Source of the DNA: Sulfurovum sp.
Lineage (GTDB): Bacteria > Campylobacterota > Campylobacteria > Campylobacterales > Sulfurovaceae
Assembly: GCA_030626265.1 (NCBI GenBank)
Contig: DAOUPF010000056.1
Location: 1 to 7,529 of the forward strand
Direction: 5' to 3'
Length of the DNA: 7,529 bases
This document shows positions 1 through 6,010 of the stretch, in pieces (positions within the stretch are counted from its first letter, which is position 1; each line of letters opens with the position of its first letter). A program made the translations under genes and the position numbers. Under the pieces are notes generated by a model. The model ran no database searches, was not told the DNA's origin, and worked only from the letters and a program-made list of their open reading frames with translations.

Positions 1-915
1 ATACAGAAGTTAAGTGAATTTTTTCATGTTGACCCTTTTTATCTCGTAAAGACGGTAGCAAAAAAGGCACTTTATGATGAGAGTGAGAGTATAGTTCTTT
101 TTGCTCTGCGTGGAAGTGACGAGCTAGAGGAGACAAAAGCTTGTAATGCAGTAGGTGCAAATGAGCTTGTGGATGTAGATGAAAATGAGTTGGCAGAAGT
201 AGGACTCATAGCTGGGTTCATGGGTCCTGTAGACTTGCCAGAGTCAGTGACTATAGTCTATGATGAGTCACTCAGAGAAGGACGGAGTCTCATATGTGGA
301 GCAAATGAGATAGACTATCACTATATCGGCTTTGATTTGAGAGGATGTGATGTAGATTTTCATGATCTTACAGCAGTTCAAATAGGTGATGGATGCCCTA
401 GGTGTGAGAGTAATCTTAAACACACAAAAGGCATAGAGGTTGGGCATATATTTCAACTAGGTACTAAATATAGTGAACCTCTAGGGGCTAATTTTCTAGA
501 TGAAAATGGTAAAAGCAAACCTTTTGTAATGGGTACTTATGGCATAGGGATTAGCCGACTCTTAGCTGCTATCATAGAGCAAAACCATGATGATAAAGGC
601 TGTATCTGGACAAAAGAGAGTACACCATTTGCTGTACATATCATCATCTCAAATATCAAAAAAGAGCAAGAGATGGAAGCAGGGATCAAGCTATACAAAG
701 AGCTACAAGAGAGAGGTGTATCTGTTCTTTTGGATGATAGAAAAGAGAGATTTGGATTCAAAATGAAAGACTTTGAGCTTATCGGCATCCCTCTAGCTGT
801 AGTTGTAGGTAAAAACCTGACTGAAGGCAAAGCTGAGCTGGTGGTAAGAGATTGTCTAGAGAAAGTGGAGATATCAGCTGATAGCATATTGGATGAAGTT
901 TTGAGGAGGGTATAG
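1..915 (+). CDS. proS: Prolyl-tRNA synthetase, C-terminal part (5' end outside window)
   Basis: Class II aminoacyl-tRNA synthetase that charges tRNA-Pro with proline in the cytoplasm. The frame is open from base 1, giving 304 residues; full bacterial-type enzymes have about 570, so roughly the first half (motifs 1 and 2) is missing. Visible parts in order: the end of the INS (YbaK-like) editing domain, about residues 1-125, including GFMGPVDLP; a return to the catalytic core with a CPRC cysteine pair (C132, C135) and [11 protein letters not shown] (H149); class II motif 3, GTYGIGISR, at 178-186; and the anticodon-binding domain from about 210 to the end, with [15 protein letters not shown]. 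The INS domain marks the bacterial rather than the archaeal/eukaryotic type. The TAG stop shares its last base with the GTG start of fxsA, so the two are probably translationally coupled. The identification is secure; only the length is incomplete. Confidence 0.97.
   Translation: MQKLSEFFHVDPFYLVKTVAKKALYDESESIVLFALRGSDELEETKACNAVGANELVDVDENELAEVGLIAGFMGPVDLPESVTIVYDESLREGRSLICGANEIDYHYIGFDLRGCDVDFHDLTAVQIGDGCPRCESNLKHTKGIEVGHIFQLGTKYSEPLGANFLDENGKSKPFVMGTYGIGISRLLAAIIEQNHDDKGCIWTKESTPFAVHIIISNIKKEQEMEAGIKLYKELQERGVSVLLDDRKERFGFKMKDFELIGIPLAVVVGKNLTEGKAELVVRDCLEKVEISADSILDEVLRRV
904..910 (+). promoter_or_regulatory. Ribosome binding site for fxsA inside the proS 3' end
   Basis: AGGAGGG lies within the last proS codons and ends 4 bases before the GTG at 915. 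It is a near-ideal Shine-Dalgarno sequence. It supports the non-ATG start that overlaps the proS stop by one base, since no ATG in the fxsA frame lies close by. Confidence 0.75.
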
Positions 916-1316
916 TGATATTTGGCATTATCCCACTATTTTTCTTAGAGCTTTTTATCTCTATGAAGGTTGGCGAAGAGATAGGTTTTGGCTCTTCAGT
1001 GTTATGGATAATGCTTAGTATGTTATTTGGTATAGTGTTACTTCGCTCCTCTCCATATGCATTTATGGGCAATATCATGTCAGTACAGATGGGTAAATTA
1101 GACCTCAAAAGTGCCAACAACGCTAGTATGGCATATCTATTTGGGTCTATATTGCTGATTGTACCAGGTGTTATGAGTGATATAATGGGAGTTGGAATGC
1201 TCTTGTATACACTCTATTTACGATTATTAGCTAAGATTAGACCGCAACAAAAACAAAATTATAAACGAACAGAAGGAGATGATGATGTCATTGATGTCGA
1301 AATTATTGATGAGTAG
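915..1316 (+). CDS. fxsA: FxsA family small integral membrane protein
   Basis: This 133-residue protein matches the FxsA family in layout. FxsA of E. coli is an inner-membrane protein known for suppressing F exclusion of phage T7; its normal cellular role is unclear. Three hydrophobic stretches are visible: residues 2-17 (IFGIIPLFFLELFIS), about 28-43, and about 72-100, the last carrying the family's hallmark loop LLIVPGVMSDIMG (80-92). A short basic patch (KIRPQQKQNYKR) is followed by a strongly acidic cytoplasmic tail, EGDDDVIDVEIIDE, as in other FxsA proteins. The start is GTG at 915, sharing one base with the proS stop and preceded by AGGAGGG. The next gene begins 32 bases before this gene ends, so expression is likely tied to both neighbours. 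Campylobacter, as I recall, has a membrane protein at the same place between proS and hemC, which suggests an old operon arrangement. The family call is from sequence pattern only. Confidence 0.85.
   Translation: MIFGIIPLFFLELFISMKVGEEIGFGSSVLWIMLSMLFGIVLLRSSPYAFMGNIMSVQMGKLDLKSANNASMAYLFGSILLIVPGVMSDIMGVGMLLYTLYLRLLAKIRPQQKQNYKRTEGDDDVIDVEIIDE
1273..1278 (+). promoter_or_regulatory. Ribosome binding site that decides the start of the Dsb-like gene
   Basis: AAGGAG is followed at once by three consecutive ATG codons (1279, 1282, 1285). The first touches the site and the second is only 3 bases away. The third has a 6-base gap, which is the usual spacing, so 1285 is the preferred start. The choice only changes the protein by two methionines. 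Confidence 0.7.
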
Positions 1317-2112
1317 CCTAATAGCTACTATGGTGGCTGGTGCAGCTGGATTTGATATAGAGAAATTTGTAAGAAACAGTGTGATTAAAAATACACAAGT
1401 AAAAGTAAATGCAGTAAAAACGGTAAGTACAAAAGATATACCAGGTGAGAACAACTGGAAAGCATATTTGATTATGGTTGATTTGACTTTTAAAGGCAAA
1501 GATGTAAAAGAGCCTATGACAGTATTTGTAGATGAAAAAACAGGGCTTGCTACTATGGGCTTGCTGAATGCAAATAGTGGACAAGATTATCAAAGAACTA
1601 TCAAACCAAGTATGCCAGATAGCTACTATGATGATGCTCATCTCATATCTGGCAGTAAAAATTCAAAACATAAATTAGTTATATTCTCTGACCCACAGTG
1701 TCCATTCTGTATCAATTTTGTTCCAAAAGTTGCAAAAGAAGTTAAGAATAGTCCAGATGAGATAGCATTCTACTACTATCATATGCCACTACTAAGACTC
1801 CACCCTGTAGCAGAAGTATTGACTAGAGTTATGGAAGTACTCCAAAAAGAGGGTAAGAAAGAGTTGGCTATTAAAGTATATAGCTTAAAAATATCAGCTA
1901 AAGAGACAAATGAAGATAAAATCTTAGCTGAGCTTAAAAAACAACTTAATATAGTAGTGAGTAGAGAGGCTATAGGTAAAGCAGATATAAAAGAGGCGGT
2001 AAAACATGATATGAATAAAGCGACTCAAATGATGGTTCGTGGAACTCCAACGGTATATTTTGATGGTGAGTATGATAATACTCGTGAAAAATATAAAGCA
2101 TTCATAAAATAA
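1285..2112 (+). CDS. Exported thioredoxin-fold thiol:disulfide protein, DsbC/DsbG-like (CPFC)
   Basis: Predicted periplasmic protein of 275 residues. It begins with a signal peptide (about 1-20, two lysine-poor turns then LLMSSLIATMVAGA, cleavage near AGA/AGF). An N-terminal domain of about 100 residues follows, with no family-level motif I can name, in the position of the DsbC/DsbG dimerisation domain. The thioredoxin-fold catalytic domain opens with KLVIFSDPQCPFC, giving redox cysteines C139 and C142 in a CPFC site. It ends with the cis-proline loop RGTPT (T254-P255) facing the active site. The SDPxCPxC context is that of DsbC/DsbG rather than DsbA, and the length fits. H. pylori HP0231 is a comparable two-domain periplasmic oxidoreductase but has CPHC. 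Whether this one oxidises, isomerises or reduces cannot be read from sequence. The start lies inside fxsA (32-base overlap), and hemC follows 10 bases after the stop. An alternative is a DsbA-family oxidase acting with a DsbB partner elsewhere. Confidence 0.85.
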   Translation: MSLMSKLLMSSLIATMVAGAAGFDIEKFVRNSVIKNTQVKVNAVKTVSTKDIPGENNWKAYLIMVDLTFKGKDVKEPMTVFVDEKTGLATMGLLNANSGQDYQRTIKPSMPDSYYDDAHLISGSKNSKHKLVIFSDPQCPFCINFVPKVAKEVKNSPDEIAFYYYHMPLLRLHPVAEVLTRVMEVLQKEGKKELAIKVYSLKISAKETNEDKILAELKKQLNIVVSREAIGKADIKEAVKHDMNKATQMMVRGTPTVYFDGEYDNTREKYKAFIK

Positions 2113-2118
2113 AAGGGT
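2113..2118 (+). promoter_or_regulatory. Ribosome binding site for hemC (GTG start)
   Basis: AAGGGT lies directly after the TAA of the Dsb-like gene and ends 4 bases before the GTG at 2123. It is a moderate Shine-Dalgarno sequence. It supports a GTG start: translation from there gives NKVVIATRAS, the standard beginning of porphobilinogen deaminase. Confidence 0.6.
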
Positions 2119-2122
2119 AAAA

Positions 2123-3076
2123 GTGAATAAAGTAGTAATAGCAACCAGAGCAAGTAATCTAGCACTTTGGCAGGCATATCATGTCAAAGATAGGATCGAA
2201 AAAAGTTTTCCTGATATTTCTGTAGAGCTTAATGAGATTACTAGTAAGGGTGATAAAATATTAGATCGTCCACTTGCACTTGTCGGTGGTAAAGGTCATT
2301 TCACAAAAGAGCTTGAAGATGAAATGCTCGCTGGTACTGCCCATTTGGCTGTTCACTCACTTAAAGATGTTCCTACATATATACCAGAGGGCTTAGAGCT
2401 TTGTGCTATCACTACTCGTCAAGATCAGAGTGATGTATTTTTATCACACACTTATCCTACACTAGATTCCTTGCCACAAGGTGCAGTAGTAGGTACTACG
2501 AGTCTGCGAAGGCGAATGCAGATACTTCAGAAGCGTCCAGATCTCACTGTAAAAGATCTTAGAGGAAATGTCAATACTAGACTAAGAAAGCTCTCTGAGG
2601 GTCAGTATGATGCTATTATCCTTGCATATATAGGTCTGTATAGACTAGATCTCCTAAAAGATGTTCCTTATCATGAAAAACTCTCTTTTATGATTCCACC
2701 TATGGGTCAAGCATCTTTGGGTATCGAGATAGTTAGTGCTAATGATAAAGTAAGAGAGATAGCTATGAGCTTGAATGACAAGGGCAGTCAAATATGTGCT
2801 AAGATAGAGAGAGACTTTGTAGCCAAGATTGGTGCAGGGTGTTCTGCTCCTGTAGCTATAAATGCTGTTATAGATGGTGACAATGTAAACTTAAGAGCTA
2901 TGCTTGGTTATCCTAACGGTACAAATATTATGTCCGAGGAGCTAACAGCATCTTTGGATAGTTGCAATGATATGGGAATAGAAATGGCTACTAAAATGAT
3001 AGATGCTGGTGCATTGGATATACTCTCAAAAGCAGAAGAGATAGCTTTCAAAGATGAGATGCCAGAGAGGCTTTAA
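2123..3076 (+). CDS. hemC: Porphobilinogen deaminase (hydroxymethylbilane synthase)
   Basis: Cytoplasmic heme-pathway enzyme that joins four porphobilinogen molecules into hydroxymethylbilane, building on a covalently attached dipyrromethane cofactor. It has 317 residues, which is full length for the family (E. coli 313). The N-terminus reads VIATRASNLALWQA. The family signature HLAVHSLKDVPT places the catalytic aspartate at D82 (D84 in E. coli). The arginine-rich substrate-binding segments TTSLRRRMQIL and DLRGNVNTRLRKL are present. The cofactor-anchoring cysteine is C240 in GAGCSAPVA (C242 in E. coli). All key residues are intact, so the enzyme should be active. It starts at GTG, 10 bases after the Dsb-like gene, and appears to be the last gene of the proS-fxsA-dsb-hemC unit: a 76-base gap with its own promoter follows. 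In Campylobacter, hemC sits in the same neighbourhood (recalled, not checked). Confidence 0.98.
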   Translation: MNKVVIATRASNLALWQAYHVKDRIEKSFPDISVELNEITSKGDKILDRPLALVGGKGHFTKELEDEMLAGTAHLAVHSLKDVPTYIPEGLELCAITTRQDQSDVFLSHTYPTLDSLPQGAVVGTTSLRRRMQILQKRPDLTVKDLRGNVNTRLRKLSEGQYDAIILAYIGLYRLDLLKDVPYHEKLSFMIPPMGQASLGIEIVSANDKVREIAMSLNDKGSQICAKIERDFVAKIGAGCSAPVAINAVIDGDNVNLRAMLGYPNGTNIMSEELTASLDSCNDMGIEMATKMIDAGALDILSKAEEIAFKDEMPERL

Positions 3077-3082
3077 AGCCTT
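3069..3082 (+). terminator. Perfect palindrome over the hemC stop codon, weak terminator candidate
   Basis: AGGCTTTAAAGCCT reads the same on both strands. As RNA it could form a four-pair AGGC/GCCT stem with a six-base loop. What follows is TAAATATTTCATT, which is AT-rich but not a run of T. The stem is short, so termination here would be weak. Its place between hemC and the next promoter is what makes it worth listing. Confidence 0.25.
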
Positions 3083-3118
3083 AAATATTTCATTACTTAT
3101 ATGATTTAGATATACTAT

Positions 3119-3127
3119 TGTTATAAT
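3119..3127 (+). promoter_or_regulatory. Extended -10 sigma-70 promoter for the signalling cassette
   Basis: TGTTATAAT contains the consensus -10 hexamer TATAAT (3122-3127) preceded by TGn, a perfect extended -10 element. No good -35 hexamer is visible 17 bases upstream (ATATGA at 3099-3104). That pattern is normal for Campylobacterota, where the -35 box is poorly conserved. Transcription would begin near 3133-3135, leaving a leader of about 20 bases before the ATG at 3153. It lies in the only intergenic gap of any size (76 bases) and would drive the three signalling genes. Confidence 0.65.
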
Positions 3128-3137
3128 TATACAAATT

Positions 3138-3145
3138 GGGGAGAG
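3138..3145 (+). promoter_or_regulatory. Ribosome binding site for the sensor kinase gene
   Basis: GGGGAGAG ends 7 bases before the ATG at 3153. It fits that start, which gives a proper signal peptide. The GTG at 3145 is out of frame. Confidence 0.6.
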
Positions 3146-3152
3146 TGATTTT

Positions 3153-4751
3153 ATGCCGTCTTTTAAAGTCATTCTTCATTTATCATTATTCATCATGACT
3201 TTATTTACAAGCTTAACAGCTGACAATATAAAAACTATCAAAATGTGTAACAATCCAAATTGGGCTCCTATTGAATTTGCCAAAGATTCTAATATGAGTA
3301 ATATGATGGGCATAGCTATTGATACTATAAGAGTGCTAGAAAAAGACCTAAACTTTAAAGTCAAAAATATTCCTACTAAAAGTTGGACACAATCACAACT
3401 TTTTTTATCAGAAGGAAAGTGTGATATCTTACCAGCAGCCATTGCAACTAAAAAGAGAAAAGCATATGCACTTTTTACTAAACCATATTTGAGCTATAGT
3501 TTAGCTATTATTACAAAAAATGATAAACCGTTTGTCCGTGGCATAGAAGATATATTAGATAAGACAATAGCTAGAAAAAAAGGCTCAGGTCTTATACAAA
3601 AACTTAAAAATTTATATCCAGAGATAAATATAGTTGAGACAGTAGATTACCTAGAAGCACTGCAAAGGGTGTCTTCTGGAGAAATATATGCTACTATAGC
3701 AACACTTCCTGTTGCATCATACTTTATCAATCAATTTGCATTAACTAATCTTCATATTTCAGGATATACTGAGATGAAATATAATCTATCAATTGCAGTT
3801 AGAAAGGATAATCCAGAGTTATTGAAATTACTAGATAAAGGTCTTGAAAATGTATCACAAAAGCAGCATAGAGAGATTTATGAAAGATGGGCAAATAGAA
3901 CAATTACTGAAACATTTAATTATGAATATTTAATTTACTTTGTACTTTTTGTATTTGCAATAACTTTTCTCATATTATATAAACAAAATCTTCTGAAAAA
4001 ATCAAATAAAGATTTAGAAAAAAAAGTAAAAGAGAAGATGGAAGAGAATCTTATACAGCACCAACTTATCCAAGAACAAGCAAAGCTTGCAGCTATGGGT
4101 GAGATGATAGGTGCTATAGCACATCAATGGAGGCAGCCCCTAAATGCATTGGGTTTAAGTATACAAAATCTAGAGTATGATTATCATGGTGGACAAATAG
4201 ATGAAGTATTTATCAAAAATTATGTTAGAAAGAATAAGATTACTATCAAATTTATGAGTCAAACTATTGATGACTTTAGAAGCTTTTTTAAAGTGGATAA
4301 GGTTAAAGAGACATTTAGTATTAAAGAAGCGATAGATAGTACGCTATCTATGCAATCAGTATATTTAGAAAAAGACAATATATCATATACTTTAGAAGGA
4401 GATGATTTTAGAGTATATGGATTGAGGAGTGAACTTCAGCAAGTTATACTTAGTTTAGTCAGTAATGCTAGAGATGCATTAGTGAAAAATAGAGTTGATG
4501 GGCGAAGGATAAAAATTACTTTAGAAGATAAAGCAGTTATGTTTGCAGATAATGCAAAAGGAATTCCAGCTCATATTTTAGATAAAATTTTTGAAGCATA
4601 TTTTACTACTAAAAAAGATGGAGCAGGAACAGGGATAGGACTCTATATGTCAAAAATGATTATTGAAGATAATATGAATGCTTCTATAAGTGCATCTAAT
4701 CAAAAAGATGGTGCATTGTTTTTATTGGATTTTAAAGAGCCATCAAAATGA
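3153..4751 (+). CDS. Sensor histidine kinase with periplasmic SBP_bac_3 sensor domain
   Basis: Inner-membrane histidine kinase of 532 residues that should sense a small periplasmic solute and phosphorylate a response regulator. A signal sequence (1-23, FTSLTA before DN) leads into one family-3 solute-binding domain (about 27-250). That domain contains MCNNPNWAPIEF, EGKCDILPA, the TKKR arginine (R102) that grips the ligand carboxylate in amino-acid-binding relatives, and FTKPYL. One transmembrane helix follows (about 259-277), then a charged coiled-coil linker. The DHp helix holds the phospho-accepting histidine H324 in AIAHQWRQPLNAL. The ATPase domain has the N box (N438 in SLVSNARDAL), G1 box D466 in FADNAKGIP, F box (IFEAYFTTKK) and G2 box GAGTGIG (490-496). 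All catalytic elements are present. Oddities: a lysine (K469) inside the G1 box, and cysteines C32 and C90 as the only evident pair in the sensor. It overlaps the regulator gene by ATGA, marking that as its partner. The ligand is unknown. Confidence 0.93.
   Translation: MPSFKVILHLSLFIMTLFTSLTADNIKTIKMCNNPNWAPIEFAKDSNMSNMMGIAIDTIRVLEKDLNFKVKNIPTKSWTQSQLFLSEGKCDILPAAIATKKRKAYALFTKPYLSYSLAIITKNDKPFVRGIEDILDKTIARKKGSGLIQKLKNLYPEINIVETVDYLEALQRVSSGEIYATIATLPVASYFINQFALTNLHISGYTEMKYNLSIAVRKDNPELLKLLDKGLENVSQKQHREIYERWANRTITETFNYEYLIYFVLFVFAITFLILYKQNLLKKSNKDLEKKVKEKMEENLIQHQLIQEQAKLAAMGEMIGAIAHQWRQPLNALGLSIQNLEYDYHGGQIDEVFIKNYVRKNKITIKFMSQTIDDFRSFFKVDKVKETFSIKEAIDSTLSMQSVYLEKDNISYTLEGDDFRVYGLRSELQQVILSLVSNARDALVKNRVDGRRIKITLEDKAVMFADNAKGIPAHILDKIFEAYFTTKKDGAGTGIGLYMSKMIIEDNMNASISASNQKDGALFLLDFKEPSK
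4734..4739 (+). promoter_or_regulatory. Weak ribosome binding site for the regulator gene within the kinase 3' end
   Basis: AAAGAG lies 8 bases before the ATG at 4748. It is a poor Shine-Dalgarno match. Translation of the regulator probably relies on ribosomes finishing the kinase at the overlapping ATGA. Confidence 0.4.
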
Positions 4752-6010
4752 AAAATATAGATATACTTTTTGTAGAAGATGATTCTTGGATACGGGCTGA
4801 ATTGAGTCAGTTTCTAGAAAGGTATGCTACGGGTAATCTTTATATCGCTGTTGATGGGAAAGATGGGCTAAAACAATATAAAAAACATATGCCAGATATA
4901 GTAGTCTCTGATATAAAAATGCCCAATATGAATGGTTTGAAGATGGTAAAAGAGATTAAAAAAATAAATCCTAACCAGTCTATTATATTTACAACAGCAC
5001 ATAGTGAGAGTTCCTTTTTTCTAGAAGCTATTGAGATGCAAGTAGATGGATATATATTGAAACCTGTTGATTTAGATAAGATGAATAGTAAAATTAAAGA
5101 GATTATTTCTCGTATTGATATAAAAGAGAAGTATAATCAGCAAAAATCAATTATAAATGATATAGCTAGGTTACAAGGAAATATGCTCATGGTTTTAGAT
5201 AGTAATATGAGGGTAATATTTTTAAATGATAGTATATTGAACTTTATTGGTATAAAAAGTCTTGATAATCATGATTGTATGTGTAAGCTATTTTTAGAGA
5301 ATGAAGGCTCTTTTGTATCAGTAAAAATTGATAATGAAAGTTGGATAGAGCAGATAAGGGACCTTCCAAAAGAGAGAAGAATAGTTACTATGAGCGACAA
5401 TAGAGATCAAACTAACAAGACTTTCTTAGTTTCAATGACATGTGTTAGCAAAAGCCAACATACTATAATATCATTTTCTGAAATTACTGCTATCACAAAA
5501 GAGAAAACTAGATATAAACTACAAGCATTTACTGATGAATTAACCCAAGTAAATAATAGAGCATCCTTCAACAAAGATATTATATATTATTTAGAAGAGC
5601 ATAAAAAAACTAAAACAGACTTAAGTATAACTTTATTTGATTTGGATCATTTTAAATCTGTAAATGATAATCATGGACATGTAGTTGGCGATGAAGTTTT
5701 GATTAGTTTGAGCAGTCTTCTAAAAAAGCAACTTAGAAAAACAGATATACTGTCTAGATGGGGAGGAGAGGAGTTTGTTGTCCTCCTGCCAAATACAGAC
5801 ATAGAAAGTGCCAAAATGGTGGCTAAAAGCCTCAGTCTAGCGATATCAAATTATAAATTTATAAAAGATATCAAATTAACTTGTAGTTTTGGAGTTGTTC
5901 AGATGAGTGAAATGGATACACCAAAAAGTCTCATAGAAAAAGCAGATATTGCTTTGTATAGAGCCAAAGAAAATGGAAGGAATAGAATTGAAGTATATAG
6001 CCAAGATTAG
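4748..6010 (+). CDS. Response regulator diguanylate cyclase (REC-PAS-GGDEF)
   Basis: Cytoplasmic regulator of 420 residues that should make cyclic di-GMP from two GTP when phosphorylated. Domains: receiver (about 4-118), with acidic pocket E10-D11-D12, phospho-acceptor D55 in VVSDIKMP, T83-A84, and K105-P106; a coiled-coil linker (about 112-138); a PAS-like domain (about 140-245), with MVLDSNMRVIFLN and a CMC pair (C177, C179); and the GGDEF domain (about 255-420). The cyclase domain has metal-binding FDLDHFKSVND (D298), NxHGHxxGD, and the active site GGEEF at 339-343. RKTD (330-333) stands exactly five residues before GGEEF, which is the RxxD inhibitory site for product feedback. The enzyme should therefore be active and feedback-limited. 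The ATG overlaps the kinase stop (ATGA), so the kinase upstream is the expected phosphodonor. The next gene begins 23 bases before this one ends. There is no DNA-binding domain, so output is the second messenger. Confidence 0.95.
   Translation: MKNIDILFVEDDSWIRAELSQFLERYATGNLYIAVDGKDGLKQYKKHMPDIVVSDIKMPNMNGLKMVKEIKKINPNQSIIFTTAHSESSFFLEAIEMQVDGYILKPVDLDKMNSKIKEIISRIDIKEKYNQQKSIINDIARLQGNMLMVLDSNMRVIFLNDSILNFIGIKSLDNHDCMCKLFLENEGSFVSVKIDNESWIEQIRDLPKERRIVTMSDNRDQTNKTFLVSMTCVSKSQHTIISFSEITAITKEKTRYKLQAFTDELTQVNNRASFNKDIIYYLEEHKKTKTDLSITLFDLDHFKSVNDNHGHVVGDEVLISLSSLLKKQLRKTDILSRWGGEEFVVLLPNTDIESAKMVAKSLSLAISNYKFIKDIKLTCSFGVVQMSEMDTPKSLIEKADIALYRAKENGRNRIEVYSQD
5975..5981 (+). promoter_or_regulatory. 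Ribosome binding site that supports a TTG start inside the regulator gene
   Basis: GGAAGGA is followed after 6 bases by TTG at 5988. The spacing is ideal and translation from there gives MKYIAKIS then a hydrophobic run, a normal signal peptide. An ATG at 5973 overlaps the site itself. The ATG at 6027 would cut away most of the signal peptide. Confidence 0.65.

Noticed and set aside
268..1120. Minus-strand open frames opposite proS and fxsA (268-456, 537-887, 779-1120)
   Set aside because: They lie wholly opposite clearly conserved coding sequence, show no recognisable domain and have no convincing ribosome binding site.
1279..1284. ATG codons at 1279 and 1282 as starts of the Dsb-like gene
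   Set aside because: They sit 0 and 3 bases from AAGGAG, too close for normal initiation; 1285 has proper spacing.
1227..1641. Minus-strand open frames opposite the fxsA end and the Dsb-like gene (1227-1499, 1318-1641)
   Set aside because: Hydrophobic, Phe/Ile-rich translations are what the antisense of Lys/Glu-rich coding sequence gives; no independent support.
3176..3442. Minus-strand open frame opposite the kinase sensor domain
   Set aside because: Shadow of the sensor coding sequence; it has no neighbour, promoter or family motif.
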